DNA of 64,000 nt from Opitutales bacterium UBA5694 (GTDB taxonomy: Bacteria > Verrucomicrobiota > Verrucomicrobiia > Opitutales > Opitutaceae), in assembly GCA_002420185.1 (NCBI GenBank), contig DIHO01000001.1, positions 1-64,000 of the forward strand, written 5' to 3'. The position numbers were made by a program, and so were the translations under genes. The notes beneath the pieces are model-generated. The model saw nothing but the letters and a program-made list of their open reading frames with translations, was not told where the DNA came from and did no database searches. Shown one piece after another: positions 37,101 to 45,473 of the stretch. Position 1 is the first letter of the stretch. Every line of letters begins with the position of its first letter.

Positions 37101-37582
37101 CCACGTTGAACTTCTACACGGTCGGTGTTGAAGGTGTCAAATGGGATGTTGGTGATGAAATAGTCACGAGTAAGGTCGGCACTAGCTAATCCACGCACTC
37201 GGGTGTAACCGCCACTGGGGTCACCGCGTTGTTGGGCAGGAATCGGATTCGCCCCTTGAGAACCGGAGTGATTTCCGCCCAGACCACCTACTTCAGTGTT
37301 GGGAGTGAAGATCAGAACATCTTCGAGATTGCTGGCATCCGTATCACGAAGGAACTCCTCGTTCACAATCGATATAGAAGACCCAATGTCACGCATGTCA
37401 GTGCGCAGTCTAGTCCCAGCTAGAGTGGAGGTCGCTCGATAGCCATCATCCGTTCCACCGGTGACTTCGAAAGGTGTCAGTTCAAATAGCTCTTCATCAG
37501 AGCTGCCCTGGGCCAATAAACCCGAGGTCGCAAAAATGCTGCCAAGCGACAACATGGTTCTTAGTAGTTTAGCTAAACTCAT
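34175..37582 (-). CDS. TonB-dependent outer-membrane receptor
   Basis: About 1135 aa from the ATG at 37582, which starts a clear signal peptide (MSLAKLLRTMLSLGSIFATSGLLAQ); an upstream in-frame extension to 37708 lacks coding character. The plug domain begins after the FELTPFEVTGGTDDGYRATS segment, continues with DIGSSISIVNEEFLRD, and includes the DRVEVQRGANSALFGLGSPGG motif typical of TonB plugs. The barrel ends LITASATINF with the terminal aromatic residue. Length and N-terminus match the large receptors expanded in Opitutales. It probably imports oligosaccharides for the neighbouring catabolic genes. No SusD-like partner is present. It is divergent from a Gfo/Idh gene. Confidence 0.92.
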   Translation of the reverse strand: MSLAKLLRTMLSLGSIFATSGLLAQGSSDEELFELTPFEVTGGTDDGYRATSTLAGTRLRTDMRDIGSSISIVNEEFLRDTDASNLEDVLIFTPNTEVGGLGGNHSGSQGANPIPAQQRGDPSGGYTRVRGLASADLTRDYFITNIPFDTFNTDRVEVQRGANSALFGLGSPGGIINASTIRADFYGDRGRVRIQTDENGTARYTFRYNKMVNDKLAIRVAALNEDRGYEQRQAFMEDSRYFASVTAKLPYNLIARGNFEVGSRNSSNPDYVLPNDGITPWINLGKPTSSSPAVGAATFRGTGDIFPGVAHKNIFHLKGAGQASVGYYRFYQDPKDPNPTMGGHSYLVATAADKALAPEAQRPVATVNGFTGPEGQWMNIKTWDENNIIRRTGGYRSDGTRLPDGWAPFFSNGHVSHQITNRRVFDYRKNLFSGGMAQQYGDWENLTASIEGSWFDNRLGLEFSHNEQTFESADANSLQGVQQRTIYIDMNEHMLATADGTGTGELIDNPTFGRPIMGGGSGGNRTYNDRDATRLQGYAEVRFDDFMAADSWLTQALGKFTITGLLDESTHYNQTLYSARSDPLNHYDLAIHTPGHHVVSARSGQEFALPVARDMNFLNISSIDDLAGAGIGAVPFGRERTNMQTAPMVASFTGWNPTAGQFVDFDSTVNTLYQPDSWPAASHANKSLRKVESEVLIGQHSLWDNTVVLTGTWRNDKATEATGVGRSTTKTRRDIRDTLDPVYLAGPQGPYKTTADDDTTSYSIMVHTPAFLRDKLPFELSAYTSEADNFRPTGSNITIFNDTVPATAGTTEEKGFIVEGLDGKLSARFNFYESAVVNNRFETGALYQPAAILTGLAHQVNNPANAGYGVADVQAVMPPAGIIGSSGFQVDWSDPESATSNRNSSDTGTQDFTAKGMEIEVAYNPIAEWTILLTAGEQETVADNTYPEMRRFVDEFVLDKWVNSSFAQNYYIDSGATQTLAEKAQTGIVEAVQRAALQDGSPAKEQARWRYALNTAYQFGGESDIIPSWLGDLTIGGGYRWIDRTGIGFRVDTNELGDLALDVNQPFKAAKKDYVDLFARTSYNLPNDLSLDLQLNIKDLFNNDGLVPFVANPDGSMFYRIEEGRLITASATINF

Positions 37583-37691
37583 AGTATACTTATAGTTGAT
37601 AGGGTAAAGTTCAGTTTTGTTTTGCTTTCGTTCTCTCCTGTTCACCCCTCCAGCACGGAAATCCAAGCAATAGTGGGGTTTACAATATCGA

Positions 37692-37747
37692 TGTAGACTG
37701 GTTAGCACTCAGCAAGTCAAGACAACAAAAGAACATACTCTGTATGT
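37692..37747 (-). promoter_or_regulatory. Candidate promoter and upstream palindrome of the TonB receptor
   Basis: On the minus strand TTGACT (37715-37720) is followed after 17 bp by TCTACA (37692-37697), a plausible but weak -10. Just upstream lies a palindrome with perfect 6-bp arms, ACATAC-TCT-GTATGT (37733-37747), placed as an activator site would be. The predicted leader to the ATG at 37582 would be about 100 nt. Confidence 0.35.
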
Positions 37748-37976
37748 CCTCCGTAATCTTGACCAACTTTATGAAAAACAACCATTAAAGCTCACCACGC
37801 TATGTTGAGCCACTCCTTTGGTGTTTTACAGTAATTTCCTATGTTAAACATCGCGTAAGATGTAACACACACCTCTGTAGATCGACCCAATTTCTTGAAA
37901 ATTTTACTGTACAATCGTGTTCTCTTCTCTTACCGTTTTGCATGGAGTAATAACCCAAACTTCTCTATTTAAATCT

Positions 37977-37994
37977 ATCGCTGTTTCCAGCGAT
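37977..37994. promoter_or_regulatory. Perfect 18-bp palindrome upstream of Gfo/Idh gene, candidate LacI operator
   Basis: ATCGCTG-TTTC-CAGCGAT is a perfect inverted repeat with 7-bp arms, 23 bp before the ATG at 38018. A LacI-family regulator is encoded one gene downstream. The size fits LacI operators, though it lacks the usual central CG. Confidence 0.45.
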
Positions 37995-38017
37995 CCAAAG
38001 ATCAACTCCCCAATCTG

Positions 38018-39058
38018 ATGTCACATCACAATCAACCAATCCGTGCCGCTATCATCGGCTACGGCGGCAGTGGCAAGCTCTCCCATGCGGATGTAATATC
38101 TCAGCTTCCCGATTTTGAAATTCGCTCTGTTTGCGACTTGTCGAAGGAACAACGAGCAAAGGCCAAGGAAGACTTGGGGTGCGACGTGTATGCAAACGTC
38201 GGTGAGTTGCTAAAAAAATCTGGTGATCTGGATGTCGCCATCGTAGTGACTCGCACCGACACTCATTGCCAAATCGTTCGAGATTGCCTGAATGCAGGCT
38301 TGCATACCGTTGTTACGAAACCATGGGCGATGAATCGACAGGAAGCGGATCTCATGCTCGAGGCTCAGGAACGGAGCGGGAAAACCATTTTTCCCTGGAT
38401 GCCAATGAGTTGGTCACCGGAATTTAACCAAATTAAAGAACTTATTAGTAACGGTGCCGTTGGAGAAGTATTTCTGGTTCGTCGCCACATCGCTCACTTT
38501 TGGGTGCGATCGGATTGGCAAACTCAAACCAAGTACGGTGGCGGGTACCTCCTCAACTGGGGGATGCATATCGTTCAGCCTATTCTCGATCTTGTCCCCA
38601 GTCCCGCAATTAGCGTTTTTGGTCAGATGCAACAAACGATTAACCCCGGCGACGCCGAGGACAATTTCCTATCGATTATCGAATTTGAAAATGGTACGCG
38701 AGGAATCGCTGAGTTCACCCAAGGGATTGAGGGGCTTCCGTCCTTCATGGTGCAAGGTGCACAAGGCATGCTCCACTCGAACGGAGAATCGCTCACTTTG
38801 CTTTCCAAGGATCCCAGCACCGACAAACCCGCAGTTCGCACGAAATTCCCGCTCACCGGTAAGATATTTGGAGATGAGTCAGAAATCTATAAGGATATCG
38901 CAACAGCGATCAATTCCGCGAAACCCATCCGGACAGGCACAGCACATTCCCTTTACGGCACCCTCGTCCTCGATGCGATTCGGAAATCACACCAGACCCG
39001 TCAAACAGTTGATATCTCAGCAGATACGCTCCCTCTTTTCTCCAAGGGGTTTCATTGA
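38018..39058 (+). CDS. Gfo/Idh/MocA family oxidoreductase
   Basis: 346 aa. It has an N-terminal Rossmann fold AAIIGYGGSGKLSHADVI, a TKPWAMNRQEADLML segment equivalent to the EKP motif (Thr replacing Glu, catalytic Lys retained), and WGMHIVQPILDLVP in the place of the conserved C-terminal catalytic His segment. Likely NAD(P)-dependent sugar or uronate dehydrogenase. It is divergent from the TonB receptor and is followed after 164 bp by a LacI regulator, so both flanking genes are likely under the same control. Only moderately similar to the 17228-18526 protein. Confidence 0.85.
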   Translation: MSHHNQPIRAAIIGYGGSGKLSHADVISQLPDFEIRSVCDLSKEQRAKAKEDLGCDVYANVGELLKKSGDLDVAIVVTRTDTHCQIVRDCLNAGLHTVVTKPWAMNRQEADLMLEAQERSGKTIFPWMPMSWSPEFNQIKELISNGAVGEVFLVRRHIAHFWVRSDWQTQTKYGGGYLLNWGMHIVQPILDLVPSPAISVFGQMQQTINPGDAEDNFLSIIEFENGTRGIAEFTQGIEGLPSFMVQGAQGMLHSNGESLTLLSKDPSTDKPAVRTKFPLTGKIFGDESEIYKDIATAINSAKPIRTGTAHSLYGTLVLDAIRKSHQTRQTVDISADTLPLFSKGFH

Positions 39059-39222
39059 AGCCAAATCCTGTCATCCTCCCCCATATTCCATGCTTCCAAG
39101 GCACTTGACTCCTTTCGGTAAAATATCAGTGTCTTACCATAAAGCGCTCTTATTCTCAGCATACTACAAACTACATGTACTCGGATTGCCTGCGTTGAAC
39201 CAATCCGATCGCTTGACGCCCC

Positions 39223-40272
39223 ATGAAAAAGATTAGGCCTTCTTGTAAAACCATTGCCCAAGCCGCAGGCGTTAGTCGTATGACCGTTTCTATGGCGCTG
39301 AGAGATCACCCGCGCGTCGCTCCCGAAACGCGAGACAGGATCAAACGGATCGCTGAGGAGCAAGGCTATACACCTGACCCGAATCTCAAGGAATTGATGC
39401 GATATCTGCGAAAGCGAGACATCAGCAAAGAAGAACCCGTTATCGCCATTCTAAACGCCCAGAAGCGCCCCCTCAAGGAACTCGGGAAAGATTCCCTAAT
39501 GATCCGCCAGGGTGCTAAAGAACGAGCGGAGAACCTCGGGTTTAAAACAGAGGATTTCTGGCTGCAGGAGCCGGGAATGCGCCTTCAGCGAGTAGTACAG
39601 ATTCTCCAGACTCGAGGTATCCATGGAATCGTCGTTCTCCCAGTTGAAAGCCTTAATGATGTGTTCTCACTTCCGCAAGAGGATTTCATGGGAGTCGCCA
39701 CCTGCGGCGTCGCAGCCCGCCTTGGCTTCAACCAAGTGCATCCCCACTTCTACCAATCAATGCATGTCGGCATATCGAACCTGACCGAAAGGGGGTTCCA
39801 ACGGATCGGATTCTGTGTCACTGAACCGGAAGATATCCGCTCAAACCACTTGTACCAAAGCTACCTTCTTTGGCATCAGCAGAATATCTTGGAGAAGAAT
39901 CGAGTGCATCCTCTGGTCAAAGACAGGATAAACCGCATCGACTTAATCGACTGGATTAAAAAAGAGAAGCCAGATGTGGTGCTGAGCCCCAATGTCGACC
40001 ATTACCATTGGCTCAAAGAGTCCGGCATCAAGATTCCCGATGACATCAGTTTCGCAGCTCTATCTCCAGCGATGGATACTCCGACGGGGGAAATCGCTAA
40101 AGTGCACATAGGTTATCACAAGATCGGGGCCACCGCGATCGATGTTCTCAAGACTAAACTCGCCCACGAGCAGCTCGGCCCCACCGACAATCCTGCAGTC
40201 ACACTCATTCGAGGCGAATGGATGGAAGGTACTAGCGTGCGTTCCGCCATTAAGAAAACCGAAGCAGCGTAG
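39223..40272 (+). CDS. LacI family transcriptional regulator
   Basis: 349 aa. The N-terminal helix-turn-helix and hinge helix are clear: KTIAQAAGVSRMTVSMALRD, then HPRVAPETRDRIKRIAEEQG, then YTPDP. The periplasmic-binding-protein-like sensor domain runs to about residue 335. It is preceded by the Gfo/Idh gene in the same direction and converges on the SSS symporter gene. Likely targets are the Gfo/Idh, TonB receptor and symporter genes; the palindrome at 37977-37994 is a candidate site. Confidence 0.9.
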   Translation: MKKIRPSCKTIAQAAGVSRMTVSMALRDHPRVAPETRDRIKRIAEEQGYTPDPNLKELMRYLRKRDISKEEPVIAILNAQKRPLKELGKDSLMIRQGAKERAENLGFKTEDFWLQEPGMRLQRVVQILQTRGIHGIVVLPVESLNDVFSLPQEDFMGVATCGVAARLGFNQVHPHFYQSMHVGISNLTERGFQRIGFCVTEPEDIRSNHLYQSYLLWHQQNILEKNRVHPLVKDRINRIDLIDWIKKEKPDVVLSPNVDHYHWLKESGIKIPDDISFAALSPAMDTPTGEIAKVHIGYHKIGATAIDVLKTKLAHEQLGPTDNPAVTLIRGEWMEGTSVRSAIKKTEAA

Positions 40273-40387
40273 TTGTCGAAATGTCGCAGAGCAGTTCGCC
40301 TTCTTACAATACTGCCTAAAAACAATCGTCTGAGTGGTAGCGAGTAAGTTCGGTATTCAAATTTTGGAGGTTTACTTAGAGACAACA

Positions 40388-42499
40388 CTATCCCTTACCA
40401 ATAGTCACCATCAGCCACAGAAGCAGAATAATGAACCCGACCATAGCCCAACTTCCCCCAAACCCAATCCAATCCATCTTGTCCGGTTTCGCGAATTCCC
40501 AATTGGTGTCAGGAAAAAGCTTTTTCGCTCGAATGGAATTGGGATTCTCCGCTGTAAACGCGACCGCCTGCTTGTCGTCCTCGTTGGATGCTTGGATCGG
40601 TGTGTAAATTTTGCCAAAGAAGTAATCCAAGTGCGATTTGTCCACTGGCCGAGTGACTAATGAAAGTGTAAAGAGCAGGAAAAACGGAAAAAAAGCATTA
40701 AAAAAGAATCGAGTCGCGACGAGCTGCGACTTCTTGAAGCCAGTGAAGTCGATTCCAAACCAGCTCATTACCCAGATTTCCGCTTCAAACCGACCCATAC
40801 CAATCAGTGGCGAATCCGGCTCCTCTGGATTCTGCCTCACTACACGCTCGAAGAATATCCCTTTGGGCTCGATCCACACTTCCTTCTCCACCGAGTCGCC
40901 TACCTTTAAGGCTCGGCCAGCGGCGACGTCGTCATTCAGAGCAGGCGTCTTGTATACATGACTGTACCCATCCGTCTGCACTAGGAAATCCGGGTTTTTG
41001 CGGGCCCAGTCCATGCTCAAAAACAAATTCGGGATAATGGCGAATAGAATGAAGCACACAATCACTTCGATCGCTACAGCCGTCTTCGTCAACCGTCTCC
41101 AAGTATATCCAAGCCAAATTGCCGCTCCAAAAATGGCCGGCACTGATATGAGATATTTGAAAATCTCTAGTAAGTTGTCGATGTATAGCGCTGCACCGAT
41201 CCCCCCAAGCAAACTGGTACCAATGATAATCCGGCCTACTAACAAATAGTGCCGCTCCGACTTGTTCGGGAAAAGTGGCTGGTACAGGTTCCGAATGAAA
41301 AGAGCTGAGTTGGAGACCGACATCGCATCGAGCGAGGACATGTTCGCTGCCAATATTCCAACAAGCATAAGCCCCAAGGCACCCGGGAGTAGCAGATCGT
41401 GACTCATAAAGCCCCACGCGAGATCCGGGTCGTGAATTTTTCCTTGATACAATCCCAACGCAATCAGTCCAGCCAGTATCCAAAAAAGCATTAAAAGTCG
41501 CTTGAGAAACATTCCTCCAATTATTCCGAATCGAGCCGAATTCTCATTGGTCGCAGAGCCCGCCGTCTGCATCATAGTCGCTACCGCTACGATCGCTACC
41601 AGTTGCGAACAGAACATCGCAAACACGGTATACCATCCATAGTCACTCAGGGTCACCGACCCAAATAGCTCAAACTTGAACGCGGGTACCGACGCGTGTA
41701 AGCCTTCGAACCCCCCAAGTTTGGAAAGGCCCAACGGAATAAGAATTAACGAAAAAACAATGATCAATATCCCTTGAATCGCATCGGTAATCGCCGCTGC
41801 TCGAAATCCTCCCATCATGGTGTAAACGGCGACAATGAGACCGTAAATAATATAGAAGGTAACAGGGTCCGTGTAAGAGTAAAACGACTTCAGTTCCCCG
41901 CGCATCCTTTTCTGATTTAATACATGGTAGCGTTCATTTTGTCCCGGCGTGCGTTCACTCAGCGACAAATCCCCGAGCTCCTGCAATTCCTTGAACTCCT
42001 CCACGACCGTCCGCTCCTCTACAGTCAGCACTTCCGCCGACTTCGGCGTGATTGCCATCATTGTCTTTCCGGCCACCATGTAGCCGATACCTCCCCCAAC
42101 GAAGGTCATTATCAATGTAAACACGGCGAAAAGCCCTCCGACGAATCGGCTTTGAAAACGCTCCGTGAAATAATCGCCCAATGTCGTCAACCTCGACCTT
42201 CGAAACAAGAGTGAAGTAATCCAATAAAAGGGTGTGACAAAGAGAACGAGAAACTGTATCCACATTCCTCCAACTCCTTGACGATACGTTTCCCTTGAAA
42301 CCGCGACCGCCTGGTCCGCGTTTGTAGAGGTTCCGAAATTCAGGAAGAACTGATAGAATTTCCCTAACGAGCGGCCTGCCAAAAAGAACTCGTCGGTGCT
42401 GTCGTTAACTTCTCCCGCTTTTTTTCCCAGCCAGAGAATAACCAACAGGTAGATCAGCAGAACGATGATATCGAGGAAGTGGAGACCCAGAAATTCCAT
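40388..42499 (-). CDS. Sodium:solute symporter (SSS family)
   Basis: About 703 aa from the ATG at 42499 (a TTG two codons upstream is the alternative). Around 13-14 transmembrane helices are visible. SSS hallmarks include DEFFLAGRSLGKFYQFFLNFGTS, TLGDYFTERF, and GGFRAAAITDAIQG. Two soluble insertions stand out: about 60 aa between helices 3 and 4 (PKSAEVLTVEERTVVEEFKE...) and about 90 aa late in the protein (residues about 515-600). Likely Na+-driven uptake of a mono- or oligosaccharide or uronate. It is divergent from the six-hairpin glycosidase and convergent with LacI. Confidence 0.88.
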   Translation of the reverse strand: MEFLGLHFLDIIVLLIYLLVILWLGKKAGEVNDSTDEFFLAGRSLGKFYQFFLNFGTSTNADQAVAVSRETYRQGVGGMWIQFLVLFVTPFYWITSLLFRRSRLTTLGDYFTERFQSRFVGGLFAVFTLIMTFVGGGIGYMVAGKTMMAITPKSAEVLTVEERTVVEEFKELQELGDLSLSERTPGQNERYHVLNQKRMRGELKSFYSYTDPVTFYIIYGLIVAVYTMMGGFRAAAITDAIQGILIIVFSLILIPLGLSKLGGFEGLHASVPAFKFELFGSVTLSDYGWYTVFAMFCSQLVAIVAVATMMQTAGSATNENSARFGIIGGMFLKRLLMLFWILAGLIALGLYQGKIHDPDLAWGFMSHDLLLPGALGLMLVGILAANMSSLDAMSVSNSALFIRNLYQPLFPNKSERHYLLVGRIIIGTSLLGGIGAALYIDNLLEIFKYLISVPAIFGAAIWLGYTWRRLTKTAVAIEVIVCFILFAIIPNLFLSMDWARKNPDFLVQTDGYSHVYKTPALNDDVAAGRALKVGDSVEKEVWIEPKGIFFERVVRQNPEEPDSPLIGMGRFEAEIWVMSWFGIDFTGFKKSQLVATRFFFNAFFPFFLLFTLSLVTRPVDKSHLDYFFGKIYTPIQASNEDDKQAVAFTAENPNSIRAKKLFPDTNWEFAKPDKMDWIGFGGSWAMVGFIILLLWLMVTIGKG

Positions 42500-42737
42500 A
42501 ATCAAAAAAGGTGCGAATTAGTTGCGGGATTTAAGTAAGCGACGGGTGATGACATCAATTGAGGAATGGATCAGCTTTTTTAGCTAGGGAATCCCCCAAC
42601 GAAGCACAATCTTCTATTCCCTATTTCTCCGATGACAACGGATCCGGGCGATATACTGTAAAGCGGTGGGTCTGTTGGTCCATGATTCAAGTGTAGGCAC
42701 TATCTTCCATGAGAGAGGAGTTCTCCATTCTACAACC

Positions 42738-44321
42738 ATGCCTGATTTGACCTACGTAAAAACGGGGCGTCCCGAGTTTGACGAGCTAATCCCAAGGATT
42801 CGTGGCTTTCTGGAACAAGACACCATGGACATGATGATAGATGGAGATCGAATCAGAGGATACCGATCTCCAGACACACCCGCGGTTTGGCTCCGGGATC
42901 ATTCAGACATGATGCGCGGGTTCCGACACTTTGAGCAGGATATGACCTCTGCGGTTACCCACTTCGCCAACACACAGGCTCACAACGGTCGCGTATTTGA
43001 CTACTTCACCGTCCAACCCGAAAAAGTCCCCTGCGAGCGGGAAAACTGGTGCAAATACGTCCGAGTACCCGTCGAGGCCGACGTTGAATATCGCTTCGTC
43101 AACGCAGCTTTCATCGCCTGGCAGGCCACAGGCGACGACGCCTGGATTCGCTCACTAATCCCTAATCTTGAACGGGCCCTCAAGTACGCTTTCACTCATC
43201 CATGGAGATGGGACCCCGAACTAGAGCTGGTAAAGCGGCCTTACACGATCGATTCTTGGGACTTCGCTTACACTGCGGGCTCCCACGATTGGCTGCAGTT
43301 CCAAATCGACGACAACACCTTCTGGGGAATCCTCCACGGTGACAACAGTGGTTACTATCAAGCGTGCCAACGCATAGCCACAATTTACAGCCGCCTCGGT
43401 AAACCAGATAAAGCTAGCCATTGGAGGCGTTTTGCTGAGGGACTAAAAGTACGAATGAACCAAGTCTGCTGGAACGGGGCCTTCTACACGCATTTTGTCA
43501 AGAAAACCCCCGTAGAGATCCCCGGTGTCGACGAAGCTTCCCAACTCAGCTTCAGCAACCCTATGAACATCAATCGCGGCGTCACCTCACAGGAACAAGC
43601 AAGTTCCATCCTCAGGGAATATCTTCAGCGGGGACAGAATACAGGAGCTTTTGCGGAATGGTTCTCCATTCAACCCCCTTTCCCCGAAGGAATCTTTGGA
43701 GACGAAAAAATCGTGGAAGGAGCTTACTGCAATGGCGGAATCATGCCCCTCGTAGGCGGTGAATTGGCCAACGCTTACTTCGCCTCCGGCTTCGAGGCTG
43801 AAGGTGTCGAAACCTTGAAACGCTATTACGAATTAATTTCCAAAAACAATGAGACTTTCCTCTGGTATTTCCCAGACGGCACCGAATCAACTGTCGACAC
43901 TAGCACGAGTCCCGATGCTACCCCAACTGACGGTTGGGGATCCAGTTCAATGTTATGTGGACTTGTAGAGGGGCTTGCTGGGGTCAAAGACCAGGGGAAA
44001 ACTCTCGACCTTGTATCATTAACTCCCCGCTGGAGTGCCGCTGGCATCAACTCGGCCGAAGTCCAGGTAGGCTACGAATGCTCTGGCGCATCGCTTCGCT
44101 ACACTTATCAGGAAAATCCCAACGATATTAATATCCAAGTGGAAACCCCACAATCACAGGCCCGGATCTCCCAATTGCTACCGCCTGGCGCAACCATCGA
44201 ACGAGTCACTGCACACGGCGAAACGATTCCTTTCAGGACACGTTCGATTGAAAAAAGCCAATACATCTATTTCGACGCGACCATAAACCAAGGCGAGGAC
44301 TTCACCATTGCCTTTCGTTAA
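42738..44321 (+). CDS. Six-hairpin ((alpha/alpha)6) glycosidase-like protein
   Basis: About 527 aa from the ATG at 42738; the longer frame would start with GTG at 42666. It shows the helical-toroid glycosidase pattern: TPAVWLRDHSDMMRGFRHF, YTIDSWDFAYTAG, WNGAFYTHFVKK, EGAYCNGGIMPLVGGELANA and DGWGSSSMLCGL near the C-terminal part, then a short beta domain. Acidic residues in RDHSDMM and DSWDF are candidate catalytic or substrate-binding residues. The scaffold is shared by GH63, GH78, GH95 and similar families; I cannot choose one. There is no signal peptide, so cytoplasmic hydrolysis of imported oligosaccharides fits its position beside the symporter. Confidence 0.7.
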   Translation: MPDLTYVKTGRPEFDELIPRIRGFLEQDTMDMMIDGDRIRGYRSPDTPAVWLRDHSDMMRGFRHFEQDMTSAVTHFANTQAHNGRVFDYFTVQPEKVPCERENWCKYVRVPVEADVEYRFVNAAFIAWQATGDDAWIRSLIPNLERALKYAFTHPWRWDPELELVKRPYTIDSWDFAYTAGSHDWLQFQIDDNTFWGILHGDNSGYYQACQRIATIYSRLGKPDKASHWRRFAEGLKVRMNQVCWNGAFYTHFVKKTPVEIPGVDEASQLSFSNPMNINRGVTSQEQASSILREYLQRGQNTGAFAEWFSIQPPFPEGIFGDEKIVEGAYCNGGIMPLVGGELANAYFASGFEAEGVETLKRYYELISKNNETFLWYFPDGTESTVDTSTSPDATPTDGWGSSSMLCGLVEGLAGVKDQGKTLDLVSLTPRWSAAGINSAEVQVGYECSGASLRYTYQENPNDINIQVETPQSQARISQLLPPGATIERVTAHGETIPFRTRSIEKSQYIYFDATINQGEDFTIAFR

Positions 44322-44537
44322 AGTTTTCGTCGCGATCTGTATGGTATCCTCTAATGAACGGCGAACTCGGAACACTGAGGGAGATCATTCCGAATATTGA
44401 ACGGAGTAACGGCGAGATCGGCATTAAGGTCATTAATGTGGAAACGCCTGACAAAAAGGCTACTCGAATTGCGGATGCAGGTGCCGCGGGCTGTCCCGGC
44501 CGGATTGCTATCGCTAGTCCCGGACCGATTAATCTTC

Positions 44538-45473
44538 TTAGGGGGATTGCGGCTCCATGCCTAGCTTTGCCAGTTCACTATCCCGCCATTCCTCAAATTC
44601 GTTAATCAAAGCAGGGTCTTTTGGACGTGGATACAAATCGCTGGCCTTGTATTTTCCTGTAGCGAGTTTCGCTTTGGTCCAGACATCATGCAATTCAGTC
44701 ATTTTCGAGGCCTTCGCGACTTCGGTGACGACACTAGCGGGTATAAACGTCAGACCTTCCCTGTCCCCTAGGACCACATCGCCAGGCATCACAGTCGTAT
44801 TTCCAATTTGAATGGGCACATTCACTCCCGTCAACATCACATCCGCCAAGGCACTAACGTGAAACCCTCGCACGTACCCCGGCATGCCTTGAGGAATTAT
44901 TCCATCCAGATCGCGAACGCCACCGTCGATCACAAAACCGTTACCTGACGCCGCTAATACCGCGGCCGCCAAGTTGTCTCCCACAAACGTGCCCTCCTCA
45001 ACTTTGCCAAAAAGATCAACCACCAAAACATCTCCTGGCCGCAAGCGATTGATCACTCGCTGATTGCTGCGAATTTCCGAATTCGCCTCCTTCTCGATAA
45101 TCTCATCAACATCCGGTCGAGTCGGCATATACTGAGCGGTGAATACTCTACCCACCAGCTTCTTGTCAGGCTGTAAAAGCTTCCATCCATCAACCCACTG
45201 ATTCGGAAACCCAGCCCGCCGCAACGGCCCCCAAACCATTTCTGAAGAAGAATTCCTTAGCGCCTCGATGTACTGATCTGGCACTTTGGGACGCCCATCA
45301 TCAAATCGTTCAAAAGGCGAATTCGCTGTATACTTAATACGGTCTGCTCGAGAGAAACCGGTGAGCTGAGCGTTAAGGGAGTGAGGTAATTCCTCTAAAA
45401 ACAAGAACAGGCAGCAAAGCCAGAAGAAAATTGGCGATTGAATATACCGCATAAGAATCGAGAGTTTATTCAC
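44538..45473 (-). CDS. Exported RraA-like protein (HMG aldolase-like family)
   Basis: 311 aa starting at GTG (45473), overlapping the upstream stop by eight bases; an ATG at 45452 gives MRYIQSPIFF. A hydrophobic signal peptide (FFWLCCLFLFLEELPHSLNA) precedes the RraA fold. The signature GDNLAAAVLAASGNGFVIDG followed by GVRD contains the Gly and Arg-Asp residues that bind metal and substrate in 4-hydroxy-4-methyl-2-oxoglutarate aldolases. The N-terminal signal and a C-terminal 50-residue extension are additions to the usual ~160-230-aa core. It is paired with the mannonate-dehydratase-like gene. Aldolase or lyase activity on a 2-oxo sugar acid is plausible, but an export signal is unusual. Confidence 0.75.
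   Translation of the reverse strand: MNKLSILMRYIQSPIFFWLCCLFLFLEELPHSLNAQLTGFSRADRIKYTANSPFERFDDGRPKVPDQYIEALRNSSSEMVWGPLRRAGFPNQWVDGWKLLQPDKKLVGRVFTAQYMPTRPDVDEIIEKEANSEIRSNQRVINRLRPGDVLVVDLFGKVEEGTFVGDNLAAAVLAASGNGFVIDGGVRDLDGIIPQGMPGYVRGFHVSALADVMLTGVNVPIQIGNTTVMPGDVVLGDREGLTFIPASVVTEVAKASKMTELHDVWTKAKLATGKYKASDLYPRPKDPALINEFEEWRDSELAKLGMEPQSP

Noticed and set aside
40932..41483. 183-codon minus-strand frame
   Set aside because: Out-of-frame shadow of the SSS symporter.
44354..44605. 83-codon plus-strand frame between the six-hairpin glycosidase and RraA-like genes
   Set aside because: Its first part looks partly coding, but it matches nothing I know and its end overlaps the RraA-like gene antisense.
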